NCBI GenBank assembly: GCA_030704615.1
Contig: CM060733.1
Span: 12,588,001-12,648,000 of the forward strand
DNA length: 60,000 nt
Origin: Takakia lepidozioides
Lineage: Eukaryota > Streptophyta > Takakiopsida > Takakiales > Takakiaceae
Direction: 5' to 3'
The notes under the pieces were generated by a model. The model was given only the letters and a program-made list of their open reading frames with translations, was not told where the DNA came from and ran no database searches. Positions 1 through 12,300 of the stretch are shown one piece after another (the first letter of the stretch is position 1; each line of letters starts with the position of its first letter). The position numbers and the translations under genes were made by a program.

Positions 1-770
1 CCGTTGCTTTCCGTTGGCTCCTCATGGTCCTTTCGTTCCTTCTCGTTTTATCTTGAGCTTTGCTCGATCTGTTCTCGCCTTCGGGATTAAGATAGGTTCT
101 TCTCTTCACTAACTATGGTGTGTGTGCCTTATAGTTGGCCCGGGGGTTTTGATTTTCTTCCCCCTCATAATTCCATTGAAACTGCTATCAGGACCTCTCT
201 CCTATTCAATTTTTTATTTAAAAAATAACCACTTGACATTTGCTAGTGCACACTAGTAGGGGAGTAAAATTTTCTTAACATTTATGGTGGTTTAACATTC
301 ATAGAGATAACATTTATTTAGTAGCCGAAGATCGCACAAGGCGAATCTGGTCCATTATAGACATCCAACATACACATATAAGGGTTTGAAACCCATCTTG
401 CCAAATCCTACATTGGCTGGACTAGAAAAAGATAGAATCCTCCATCTCTGTGCATCCACTGTGCATAAACCACCCCCTCCCCCCCCAAAAAAAACAAAAA
501 AACAAAAAAAAAACACGGCCGGTCTACCTTCCTGATGTGGAATCAGGGACCCTAAGTGGTGAGCGGTGAGCTGGAAATCGTGAGCCCATAATGTAAATTA
601 TACATGATTATGAGCATGGATGGGTCGTCAAAACATTAAGAAATGGGATGTATTTCCGCAGATTACTGTATAACGACCCTATGTCCAAGGATAGTTCATG
701 TTTCCATATCATCATTCTGACTTTGATGATTAAAATCCAAACAGAAACTCGTACCCATATTTTGCAGGAT
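1..770. other. Intergenic, no gene recognised
   Basis: AT-rich sequence with an A-rich run around 485-515. I see no convincing coding signal; short open frames here lack any family resemblance. Confidence 0.5.
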
Positions 771-1415
771 CATACCAGTGTTGTACTGGTATGTCCATTT
801 TGGCATACCGGACTGGTCCTGGTAGGTCCAACGTGGCTGTTGGGTCCAACTGGTAGGGCCTAGTGTAGAGTAGGACAAGCCAAGGTATGTTATAGGATGG
901 ATATGGGTATTTTTAATTTTGAGGTACCCTAGTCTTAGGTATGGCAAAAACTCAAATGAAATATTGGGGTAGTATGTTTAATGGTATGGTATACGCCAAA
1001 AGTCATCATACTGTATTCAAAACTGAAAATAAAATCAGATTGAGGGCAACATAAAAAAAAAAAATTGCAATCACACATGCCCATGCAAACTAATTTGTAT
1101 TGCTCATAAGCTGGATGCCATGACAAAAACTGAAGAAATCCTGCATATTGTACCTTGTACGCCATACCTTCTACCCCTCCCCCCCCCCTCCCCCCCCCCC
1201 CCCCCCCCCCGAGTATTGTTCCCAATCACAGTATTGCTCCGCCAGCTACTGTGACTGGTATGGTATCAGTTTGGGTATGTCTGGAACCCTAAACCCTAAG
1301 TTCTACATATACCCGGGGTATAGGTTGCATGACATACCAGCCGGGTTGGTTCTGGCATACCCTTACCTATACTCTTGCACATACCGCCGACTGGCCCATA
1401 CCAGTACAACACTGG
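771..1415. repeat. Fold-back repeat with perfect 19-bp inverted ends
   Basis: CCAGTGTTGTACTGGTATG at 775-793 recurs as its exact reverse complement at 1397-1415, 0.6 kb apart. The left copy is itself a hairpin (771-793: CATACCAGT, five-base loop, ACTGGTATG). The interior holds several more CATACC/GGTATG words, a long C tract and a telomere-like AACCCTAAACCCTAA at 1285-1299. This looks like a small fold-back or MITE-type element. No target duplication was recognised. Confidence 0.5.
1190..1210. repeat. Poly-C tract (21 C)
   Basis: Twenty-one uninterrupted C residues, preceded by a C-rich stretch from 1174. Similar tracts occur at 43,057-43,073 and near 50,634. Length may be unreliable in the assembly. 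Confidence 0.9.
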
Positions 1416-1734
1416 ATCAGGCAGTGGACCAGAAAGACTAAATATTATTTTATTTAATTTTAAAATATCATTTTATCTCATTACAATAAAATATTATCTA
1501 GGATATTTAAACTGATATGAAGGTATAAACATATCTATGAAAATATATATTCAGATTTAAAACTGATATCAATATATATTATTCCAAAATAAATCCTATT
1601 TTTATTATTATATCATTCACTCATTGTTTATGAAAAGAAATTATGAAATTTTACTATATTTATAAAATAAAAGTCGGCTTTCAGATTTGGCCCAAGAGAA
1701 ATTATGGAATTTTATTTTATTTTATTTTATAAAA

Positions 1735-2010
1735 ACGGGTGGGGCTGTTTTGTAGAAATAAATAAATAAAATAAATAAAAACAAAAACACTGTTGTCTGG
1801 TATGCGTAATATGAGGGCCATTGTCCCCTGTTTTGTATAAAATAATAATAATAATAATAAAACATTGTTGTCTGGTATGCGTCAAATGTGAGGGCCATTG
1901 GCCTGTTTTATAGAAATAATAATAAAAAACAGAAAAAAAAACATTGCTTTCTACTATGCGCCGGCAGATACGATATGAGGGCCATTGCCCCCTGTTTTGT
2001 TATTATTTAA
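1735..2010. repeat. Three to four imperfect ~75-bp tandem repeats
   Basis: A unit reading roughly TTGTCTGGTATGCG, then ATGAGGGCCATTG, then CCCCTGTTTTGTA followed by an AT-rich (AAT)n spacer occurs about three times (starting near 1793, 1866 and 1943), with a partial copy from 1735. Copies differ by point changes and spacer length. No coding potential is evident. Confidence 0.7.
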
Positions 2011-3734
2011 AATAAGTTTTTATAAAAAAACACTGTTGTTTGAGATACATTTCGACTGCATGAAACCTGTATGCCCGCTTATACCCAGAATGAACACACC
2101 AAAGAAACTATTGTCTGAGATTCATTTTTTCATGAAAACTTGTATGCGCCTACTTATACCCGAAATGAAGATACTGATGTTTGATACTACAACCTCCCTA
2201 AAATTATATGTGCCTGCACATACCCTAGACGAAGGCATTTCGAACTGTATGCGCCTGTGCATACACTAAATGGTCAACTCCCAGTTTTCTTTAAAATGTT
2301 CATCTTCAATCCTATGCGCCTATTCCACAAGCAAAACATCCTTTCGGGGCAGTATCATTTCCATCTCGCATATTGGGACCTTATCGCATGTAGAATGCTC
2401 TAACTCATTTCATTGAGATGGTCATGGCCTCCTCCATTGAGCAACATCCTGCCCTTGTAGGAATTGTTTGCAATCATCTAAAGGTGCACGGTTGTAGTTA
2501 GACCTCTTATGTCACTCAAAAAACGTCCGTGGGAATAGGGGGTTCTTATGTCGTAAGGCTACACGGTTATAGGTCTTCCGGTATTCAATATGTAATCCGT
2601 GAGAATATGGGGTTTTCTCATTCGCGAGCCTATGCTCACGAATACAATCTCACAGCTCTCAAACTCACACATCTAGGCTCATGGAATAGCATTCCTGATG
2701 TGAAATCCACCCCACAACTTTCAGGCTGAAATCAACTTCTTTCCCTAAATCTTACAACGAAAGTGGACTTTTTAAATCCATAAGCAGCTCAGCAATGAGC
2801 ATTCACTGTTAATAGAAGTACTGGAAAAACACGATTATGATCTATTTCCAGTCGGGGTTAGTGGCAGCTCGAAGGCCAAATATTATTACTCAGAGATGGA
2901 AGATTTGTCCTTTGGTTAGAAACCGAAATTCATGTTTGTACTCTACATCAAGATCAGACGAAACTAAGAAGCATCAATTATGGTCTCATCTAGAAATAGA
3001 TAGACTCGGTAGACATACACTTGCAGCTAGTTCTTAGTGGAGTTCTTCATTAAAGTACCTCTCTGGGACCTCAATACCCAACTGCCAACAAACAGGAGGG
3101 TATAGGTCCTGTGATCAATGAGCATTACTGTCCTTGCACATGTCACGTGTCTCAACGCCAGGGCAGGCACCATGAACCCCATGGACCCCATGGAAGTGAC
3201 AATAAATGTGGAAATTTGACATACAATAACAAAATGGGAGATTGGCATGCATTGGCCTTTATATTCCTGTCACCTATCTCGTCACTAGGGCCAACTCTTG
3301 GAATCTTTGCAAAATCCCCAGAAATGCACCAAAGCTCCATTGCTGATTTCCAAACAAGTCGTTACACTGAATGAGTGACCCATACTACAAGTCCTCAATG
3401 GCTATGTTGCCTTTCTTTCACGCACTCCCTCGAAGATTATGCATGAACAACTTAGGTGTGGGCAAGAAAGCCTTTCATTGCCAAAACATTCTGTATGAGA
3501 TACCAAGCATCATAGACAAGAACACAATGTACTCATGCTGTTCCCTGGAACGTTGGCTTGCCACAGCCTTGTGGCATTGACCCCAGGGGAAACGAACCCT
3601 CCCGGAGCCTTTTGTGGGTGGCCACCAGGGTTTAGCTTATCCCGACAGCTCAGTTGCAGGTGTAGCCTTATTTTCCAACCATCATTAACGTGCTCACAGA
3701 GGCAATTGTCCGCATGCAAACTCGACAGCCTGGG
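2011..3734. other. Intergenic, no gene recognised
   Basis: Contains recurring words of the type TATGCGCCTG/TTATACCC near 2060-2260, perhaps a decayed continuation of the repeat before it. Nothing with protein-family resemblance was found in either strand. Confidence 0.4.
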
Positions 3735-4140
3735 CATGGGAAGCTCAAAGGAGCTTATGGGACAAAGTGGGGGCTCAACAAGCAGCCGAAAAACAACTAT
3801 TCATCAACAGATCCATTAAGATGTAAAGCCTTATACAGATATGCTACCAAGCATTTCTGATACTTGTAATGGAAGACCAAGAAGAGGCAATAATATCATC
3901 CCCAGATCTCATAGTCGAGACAATGTGAAAGAAGAAATATTCTTCCGTCTCAATCTCCCCTCCGTCATTTCCAGTGCAAGCCGGACACAAGTGGTCAGCA
4001 TTCTCCAGGTTGTCCCATCTACCATTCTCTATCTGCAGGCTGTGTGTGTCCAAGTTGAACCTTACCAATGCTCGTAGAAGAGATGGAGACAGAGTAATTT
4101 GGCTGTAAGATTTCTCATCATGGAGGACTATGAAGGTAGC
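3735..4140 (-). mobile_element. LINE 3'-end fragment (C-terminal Cys/His module)
   Basis: On the minus strand this encodes a relic of the zinc-knuckle-like C-terminus found in plant non-LTR retrotransposons (pattern LCPAC..., then ETEEYFFFH). It is one of at least six related copies in the window, recognisable by the shared string AGCTCAAAGAGCTTATGGGACA near the element's 3' end. It is 5'-truncated and non-functional. Confidence 0.65.
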
Positions 4141-4772
4141 GAGATGGAACTGCAGCTTTAATGAGAAATCTTAGAGGAACAAGATTTTTCATCATGGAGA
4201 ACTTCTGTCTAATAAGCTTGTGGCAGTCATCTTTGGAAAGATATTTCCAGACCACATGGCATTAGGGATGCAACAGAGGGATGTCACTCAAAGAAATCGG
4301 AGACCTGAGCATATCAACAGGTCTTGAAACCAGCTGCTTTGGCTTACAGTTCAAATTGTCTGCAAGAAAATTCAGCGTATCCAATCTGAGATGATGTTGT
4401 ACCTTTAGCCCCAAGTTTTTCTCCTAAGGGTTGCAGATTTTCTCCCACCAAAAATCCAGTACCCCAGGACCTAGAACTAGCAGCTGGTTATAGTTGTAAC
4501 GTCAAAGAAAGAGAAAAAGAGAGACATCATGAAACTTGAAAACTTTCAGCAAATTTGAACTATGTAACAGACCACAAGGTGATACCCCTAGCCTTTCCCT
4601 TTCCCCATCTCTGAACAAAGAGGTTCTGCTGAGGTTCAGCCCCTGCACTTATGCTGATAAATTCCTGCCAAAAGAAGTTGAACCAATTCAGTTCCTCAAT
4701 TGAACATTCCGCCTCCCCAACATGCACTGAAGTAAATGAAGGTTTAAGTAGACCTTTAGGAGTCATATTAAG

Positions 4773-5020
4773 AGAAAATGCGAAACCTACAGATTGCAGG
4801 ATTCAATGGCCTGCTCGTACGATTTCATAATTTGAGGCTTGCATCTCCACCAATTGGGATTTGATGGAGGTTGCATCCGGAGCTACCAAAGGAGTAATAT
4901 TAGGAGAAACTGCGAAACCTACAGATTGGACAGGGGTCGGTGGCCTGCTTCGTACGATTGCATACTTGACGTTTGCATTTGATGGAGGTTGCTAGGCACC
5001 ACATCCGGAGGTCCCACAGT
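4773..5020. repeat. 132-bp tandem duplication
   Basis: The words GCGAAACCTACAGATTG, GGCCTGCT(T)CGTACGATT and TTTGATGGAGGTTGC occur twice in the same order; CGAAACCT starts at 4781 and 4913. The two copies carry several substitutions, so the duplication is not recent. Confidence 0.7.
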
Positions 5021-5347
5021 CTTGAATCAATATGCAGATAAACGTTGAGAAACTAATCCAAATTATAAACAAAAGTAGATGAAAAGTTGATTCTTGAGTG
5101 TGAGACAGACGTTGGGGAGAGAATCTGAAACTATGCACCACACAAACCCTAGAGATTCAACCAAGTTCTCTGTCATAACCAGAAATGACAACATTTTGGT
5201 AGAAGAGTATGAGACGTGATTGATTGAAATAATGTGAAATCAATCAAGCATACTTCACAATACCAGACGGCACCATACACAATGAAACGATCTTCACACA
5301 GAACCCCAAACAAACGCAAACATGAGCACCCTAGTGGGAGGACGTAC

Positions 5348-5413
5348 CCAATGGTGAGAGTGGTCCAGAAGAGCAACGACATTTTGCCGTAGCTCCGTCG
5401 GTAACTTCTCCAT
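5348..5413 (-). CDS. Possible first exon of a gene divergent from SPAG6
   Basis: An ATG at 5413 opens 22 codons (MEKLPTELRQNVVALLDHSH plus HW) ending at a good donor, GG|GTACGTCC. The start resembles the LP.EL opening of F-box domains, but 22 residues cannot prove that. I could not follow a second exon with confidence; possible exons lie between 5.3 and 4.6 kb. It could be a chance open frame. Confidence 0.22.
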
Positions 5414-6357
5414 CAGTGTGGCCCTTCCGCTCACACAACCATTGTAGATCACAAGTGAGCACTTTTCTCTCTCTCTCTCTCCCCCTCTCTATATGTAGGT
5501 GGTGGTTTCTTTGCAGAGGGGGCCGTTAGAAGGACGAAGTATAGCGCACTAATATCGCTGGGTTGGTTAGTTCTTTGGCGCTCTATTTGAATAACGTAAT
5601 GATGTTTTGTGTGTTGTCCTATACATGCCCGAACCATGGTTAGGAGGAAAAACCCATTGATTAAGAGTTGATCGCTTAGCTAGAGTTAGGTTACGTGAGA
5701 GTGCCACAGAGAGAAGAGAAGATCTGAGGAAGCAAATGAGAGCAGTCTCGCAACCGCCCCTCTGTCACAGTCTCATGACATGGGCAGCCAACTACTACCA
5801 TCGTCTTCTGATCCAATCGGCGGAAGCAGACCTTCCCCTGCAGGTTCAATCCTCAATCCTCTCAGAGGCGCTCAAATACCTTCATGGGTTTCCATGGAAT
5901 CCTGGGCAGTCGTGTTGCCTTCAGATGGGTACTGAACCCACCATCTGGTGCATATTCCGGAGAGCCGCAAATGGGTTGGTGCTGCAAACTGGGCTGGAAG
6001 GGATTGCTCAGATGGGTCCTAAGAAATTAAAGTAATTTCTTGGAGTTTAGCCCTGGAATCGAGGTCTCTTGGGTCAGCTTGGAAAGAATCTGAAGGGCAG
6101 ATCCAAGTTATCCCATGCTCCATAAGGAAAGCTCCTTCGAAATTCGTCGGCATGGAACACGTGTGTAATTCCTCAGGTTGGAACAACTATACCTTTCTGT
6201 GAGGACTTGTCGAGCAGAGACTTGAGTGTGATAAAATGGCTTGGAAACCTAGGCGCTGTATTCTGGCTCGAAGGAAAACTCAACGGTATTGAGAAGGAAA
6301 CAGAAGAAACAAACCACGAGAGAGAAGAAAAGGGAGTTGTGCAGAGGGAAAGACACC
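5414..6357. other. Upstream region of SPAG6
   Basis: Contains a (TC)n microsatellite near 5465-5487 and probably the SPAG6 promoter and 5' leader. A 100-codon open frame at 5736-6035 has no recognisable family and was not called a gene. Confidence 0.4.
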
Positions 6358-9300
6358 ATGGCCACGACGAGGGCGATTCTACAGGTGCTCGAGAACTACC
6401 AAAAAGCTCGTATCGTGTTTGTACAGACTTGTGCGGAGCTTGCTACAAAGCCCCAGGTTGGCATTCAATCATTTTTTACCCCTTTCTAGTTACCACACAT
6501 TTGAGATCTCCTTCAGAATATCATCAAATTCTTCTATTTACGATGCTCTAGGCCTCAAAGAATGTGATGCAGCTGCATTCATTGGCACGGGATCCTTCCA
6601 TCGAAAGGGTAGCAACTTAACACTAAACTTGACACTATTGTGAGTGAAAACCCTCATAGTATGAGACTGAAATACCATCACTCTACATGATTCTACATGG
6701 AAACGGAGATACGTGACTTTCCTAAATCACATTTATTGCCACCAGGCACAAGGCATTCACTCACTTGACTTCATGGAAGGTATCTTCTTCGGGTAAACCC
6801 CTGAACCTGTGTAAGTTTTGTTGAGAGATCCTCACGCCATGAGTGCAACACGTCAACAGCAGAAATAAGCTCCTAGTTGTACCGACTTTGTCTAAAATCA
6901 TTCCTCTTTCTCCCTCAAAAAATGTGGGTAATTTTTCCAACTTGGCATTACTAGCACAGGTTTCACTGGGACTCAGGGCATCTATGGTGAATAACTCGAG
7001 AATATGAGAGTTATAGATAGCTGCCTGTCATAGACAGAAACTTCATGGCCTTAAAACAGTGCCCAAAGACTGTCCTGTCCTTATTACATCCCCAAGAGGA
7101 GAAAGATTCTACAAAATACTAGTTGGATCATGATTGTTAAGCCACCAGGGTGTGAAAGTCAGCCAGAGATATGTTAATATGGGTGCACAGTTGACGACAA
7201 TCTGGTCACAGAGGATTGAGAGGATTGAGTGTTGTTTACATGGCTGGCATTGACCTGATACAAAAAAAATACAGGTAAATTGAGACCTCTACCTGAGCAC
7301 AGATGGGGCACATGTTGTTGAGATTCTAAAGTTGAAGGACCAGAGGGAAAATAAGAGAGCTGAGCGAAAGAAGACAAGAGAATTAGTATACATAAGCTGG
7401 TCTTTGAATCTGACGATACACGTGCAGAATGTGGAGGTGCTGCATAATGCAGGGGCAATGCAGCTGCTACGGCCACTGTTGCTCGACTGTGTGCCTAACA
7501 TCCAGCAAACAGCATCCTTGAGCCTAAGCCGGCTAGCCAGCTACAGCGAGGAACTTGCTGAAGCCATTGTGCATGAGGGCATCCTTGTTCAGCTTGTCTA
7601 CTCCCTCAAGTATGACGCTCTCCTGTTGCTTGCCATTGCTGGTTCTAGCCTGTAAGGTGTATTGTAAGAGTGCTATGGAGGCAGGAGGGAAAAATTCATG
7701 AAGTTATGCACCTGATTATTGTGTTGTTGGAATTTGGGTCTGCAGGGAGCAGAACAGATATAATAAAAAAGCAGCTGCGGGAGTGATGAGGGCCATAGCT
7801 AAGCATTCAGCACCTCTGTCCCAAGCTATTGTGGATTCAGCAGCAATCCAACCTCTAATTCGATGCCTGGAAGAGTTTGACCCAGCAGTCAAGGAAGTTG
7901 CTGCTGGTGCCCTAGGCCACATCGCACGTCACACCCCACAGCTTGCTCAGGCAATTGTTGATGCTGGTGCTGTCAGCCTACTTGTGCTTGCAGTCCAGGT
8001 ACAATTATCGCTACCTCATTTAGTTGTTGTCTTTTAAAAGGTAGGTGCAGCAGTCTTACTCCTCCTTGATTTGTGGCAATCAATCCATTGGATTGGGTGG
8101 ATCTAAATCATGTAGTATTACCCTGAGGTGCAATATGGAGAAGGGAATAATCAGATCTTGAAAAGTTACTACTCACCTCCACAGTGAGAAATGACGTGAA
8201 CTGATACTTCATAACGTCCACGGAAATCTCAAAGAGCTTACGGGACAAGAGAAAGTATTAAACAAGAAAGAGAGAGAGGGACCCTCCACAACAGCCAAAA
8301 ACAACTATTGTTCAAGGGATTGTCTTAAAAAGAAACTTTTTAAGATCCACAGGAAACTCCTCATGTAGATATGCTCGCTCATCTGACAATGAAAGACCTT
8401 TGTAAGGGATCGGCCGTCTTGGAAGAGGCGGTGGTGGTGGCCTCTGATTTCATAGAGGGGGACAGTCGAACCCAGGTCACAATCTCCTGTATCGTATCCT
8501 TGTCGAAAAGATTGTGAGTCTACTAAAGAAAGAAATTAAATTAAATTAAATGGTACTTTATAACGTCCGCGGGAAGCTCAAAGTGCTTGTGGGGCAAGAG
8601 GAAGAAAGAACCAAGAAGAGAGAGGGGCCACAAATAGCCCAAAAGCAACTAAAGCTCAAGGGATTGTCTAAGAGTCAATGCTTCACGAAGGTCAGCTTCC
8701 AAGCAATTCTGATCGTCATCATGGAAGACCTCCATGAGAGATTGGGTATCCCGTTATAGACAGTTGAATCTCCCGCGGATCTCATGGCAAAAAGGGCAGT
8801 GAAAGAAATGTTCTTCACTTCCAATTTCCCTGCACTTCCCAATGTGAGTGGGACATAGTCGGATATGCGCATCCCAGTTACATTTGGGGGAAGTGTGAGG
8901 AAGGGAGTACAGGGATCTCTTCGTCACCCTATTTCCATTTGAGATCCCCTCCTCCCTCCCCACAGCCATTGAATGCCATCACTGCGCATTTACTATCATT
9001 AACTTCTAGCCTCCACAGGTCAAAGAACCTCTTTGCACAATCAATCAGCTCCTGGAGATTGGATGGAGTATCCACCAGGCCTGCGAAGTCATGCGCAAAC
9101 ATAAGAGCTGGTGTGGTGGCATCACCTACCTGTAGCCCAAACCCCTCTCTTCCCACATCTTCAAGAAGCTGATTAATGAAACATTGAAGAGCAGTGGGAA
9201 GAGGGTACAACCTTGTGCTACACCTTGATCAATATCAAAGAAGTTAGACTTCTGTCCATTGACTGTAACACAGCTTTTGATGTTCGCATACAGGTTGTGG

Positions 9301-12300
9301 ACCATCCTCCACTCCCGACCCCAGAAGACCAAAGCTGGAGCCACAGCCCGTCACGTTATACTCTTTCATAAGCCTTTTTGACATCCAGGAAGAAGACAAA
9401 AGTGTGCTTTCCCTCTTCTAGACTCCAGATCAACCTTCAGATGAGTGCTTATAACTCTACAAAATAGCTTGCCAACTGCGCTAAGAAGCGTGATACTGCG
9501 ATAGTTTCCAGGCTCTTCTCTGTTGCTTTCTTATACAGGTTGACAATGACACCCTGTCTCCAATGAAAGGAAATCATTCAGTCTGCCAAATAAGGTTAGA
9601 GAGAAGGGGAGAGGGCCACCGTAGGGTCACCACCATACTTAATTAGCTCATTGACAGTGCCATCAAGTCCCCCTGCTTTATAGCTGCTGAGATGCTGTAC
9701 AGCTTCCATGACCTCAGAAGAACTAATGGGTGCATTGTAACCCTTTTGAGATATACTCCAGTTCATCAGTGCAGACTTGGAGTATAGGAACAGGTGTTTC
9801 TACTGTCCTTCCGTTCTTTAGAGGGCCCCTCACTATTAGAGTTAGATTCACGGCCAAGAAGGCTGTAGTGTGTTTCAAAGGTTTTGATGATGTAAACCGT
9901 TGAAGTCACCAACCTTCACCGGCCGTGATGTATGTAAGTGGGTCCACTGCCCAACCTCGGTGTCTGAGGGCAAATATAGCATAGCATATCTTTCACGTTT
10001 AGATAGTATGGCTTATGCCGGGTATCGATCATGGCAGAACGTGAATTTGATGAGGTGGATGGTGAGATCCTAGGTGGGGGCTAGTGGTGGTGGCGCGGAG
10101 ATGGGTAGGCCGTGAGCTAGAAAAATGTCTGGACCGAGGCGCGCGGGACAAGAGCAAAGGGGTTGTTGGACAAGAGCAAGGGAGAAGCCATGATGGGGGA
10201 TGGTGTGGCTAGGAGGTCGACCTTGGTATGTGGCAGCGTTTATAAAGGTGAACCATCTTGTTTTCTGGTGTTGTAGGAGTAGTTTGTGGAGGTGCCAAAT
10301 TGCTTGGTTATGTCTAGTTATGCACATACCATGTATGACGGGGTGTGTGCATTTGCTTAGCAGATGTGGCCATGTGTCCTTGGCAGGGCATAATGAAAGC
10401 GTAGGGTTTGTTTGATTTGGGCAGTTGTGGCTGTGTTGGTGGTCCAGAAGAGAGATTGTGGTCTACTATATTAGAAAGCGTCCGTTTTTGGATGTGGGTT
10501 TTAGTGTGTGCCAAGGATTCGGCTGCTTGTAGTTGAGCTTTTTGGTTAAGGAATCTATCAAGATTTCGGACTGGGCGGGCTTCCTACCATAGGTGGATAG
10601 CCAGAAAGGGTAGGTGTGCACGAGGTGGATAAGGTCATTCGTAGGATCAATAGGTGGAAGGGCAGCTCCCCCGTATGCCAGTAGATCTGCCGCCTCATGT
10701 CCAATGATGACAGTGTGTGATCTAACTTTGAGGAAATGCATGTGTTGTTTTAAGGCTGTTGGGTTGTTGATGATAGCTAAGATCAATAACTCGTAAGGAT
10801 GGTTGTCATGCGAGGAGGGGCTAACAATGTGGTTCCAAAGGAGAAATAATGAGGTTAAGCTAGATGTGAAGATATAGTATCGAGGTTGGGAAGGGTTTTG
10901 ACCATTTTATAATGGCCATGAGTTCGGCTCGTAGTATGGTGGGAGGGTTGGGTAAATGGTGAATAAAATGGTGCTTCATAAAGGCCGCGGAAAGCTGAAG
11001 AGCTTTTAGGACAAGAGAAAGCATGAAACAAGAAAGAGAGAGGGACCCTCCACAAGTAGCTCAAAAACAACTATTGTTCAATGGATTTTCTTAGCGTCAA
11101 CATCTTCTGCAGATATGTCGTTATGCATTTTCTGATCTTTGTAATGGAAGACGTCTGTGAGAGATTGGGTATCTCGGAATATATATGATAGAATCCCCAC
11201 GAATCTCATAGTAGAGAGGACAGTGTGTTCTTCACTTTCGATTTCCCTGTTCTTTCAAGCGGGGCAAGTGGGGCATGCGGTCCTCACATTGCAGGTTGTC
11301 CAGCCTACCACCTCTATCCACAGACTGTGGGAAGATTCTATCATTATAAACGACGAAGAATGTCTTCCAATAGAACTGCAGTTTTGTTGTAAGATTGGCT
11401 GGTTTCCAAGTCGCCTGACATGAAACTCATCCAGATCGTGTGGTCCTGCTTGGATGAAATTTCCATCCCCTCCATATTTGTGGCAGTAGGGAAGCAACAG
11501 AGAGTGCCTGGCGGCCAATAAAGTTGAAGACCTGAACTTATCAGGAGGTCGAAGTCAGCGTGTTTGAGTCCGATGAAGGTTGCGAGGGCTCAGGCTGTTA
11601 GCCATTTCGGTGCAAGGGCTTGCAACTTTGTAACAAAAATTGTAAGCTGGAAAAGCGCTGCACATAAACTTTTTGATGGTGAAATGAAAATGAAATGAAA
11701 TGGTACTTCATAATGTCCGCGGGAAGCTCAAAGAGCTTGTGGGACAAATGAAAAAAAACAAGAGTGGAAACAAAACCAGAGCCAAAAAACAGCCCAAAAG
11801 CAACTACTGCTCAAGGGATTGTCTAAGGGTGAAGGCTTCTTGCAGGTAAGCTGCCAAGCATTTCTGATCCTCATAGTGGAAGACTTCAGTGAGAGATTGA
11901 GTTCCATGGAATAGACAGTGGAATCTCCCCACAGATCTCATAATATAGAGTTCAATAAAAGAAGAAGTGTTCTTCAGTTTCAATTTCCTGGTTGCGCCCG
12001 GTGCAAGCTGGGCATAGGCGGTCCTCCCGTTGCAGGTTTTCCCATCTACCAGTCTCTATCCGTAGGTTGTGGGAGCCCACCCTGAACCGCCCCAATGCCC
12101 TCAGGAGGGAAGGAGATAAAGGCGCATGAAAGAAAAAAATGCAATGAACTGAAGTGGTACTTCATAAAGAAACAAAGAAAGAAAGAAAGGAAAGGAACAG
12201 ACTTTATAACATCCTGAGAAGCTCAAAGAGCTTATCGGGCAAAAGAAAGGATGATCCAAGAAAGAATTGGGGCCTTCAACAAGCAGCCCAGAAGCCCCAC

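Noticed and set aside
1285-1299. AACCCTAAACCCTAA as an internal telomere tract
   Set aside because: Only two units, inside a fold-back repeat; too short to mean a telomere or fusion site.
5736-6035. 100-codon open frame upstream of SPAG6
   Set aside because: No recognisable domain; more likely leader or promoter sequence.
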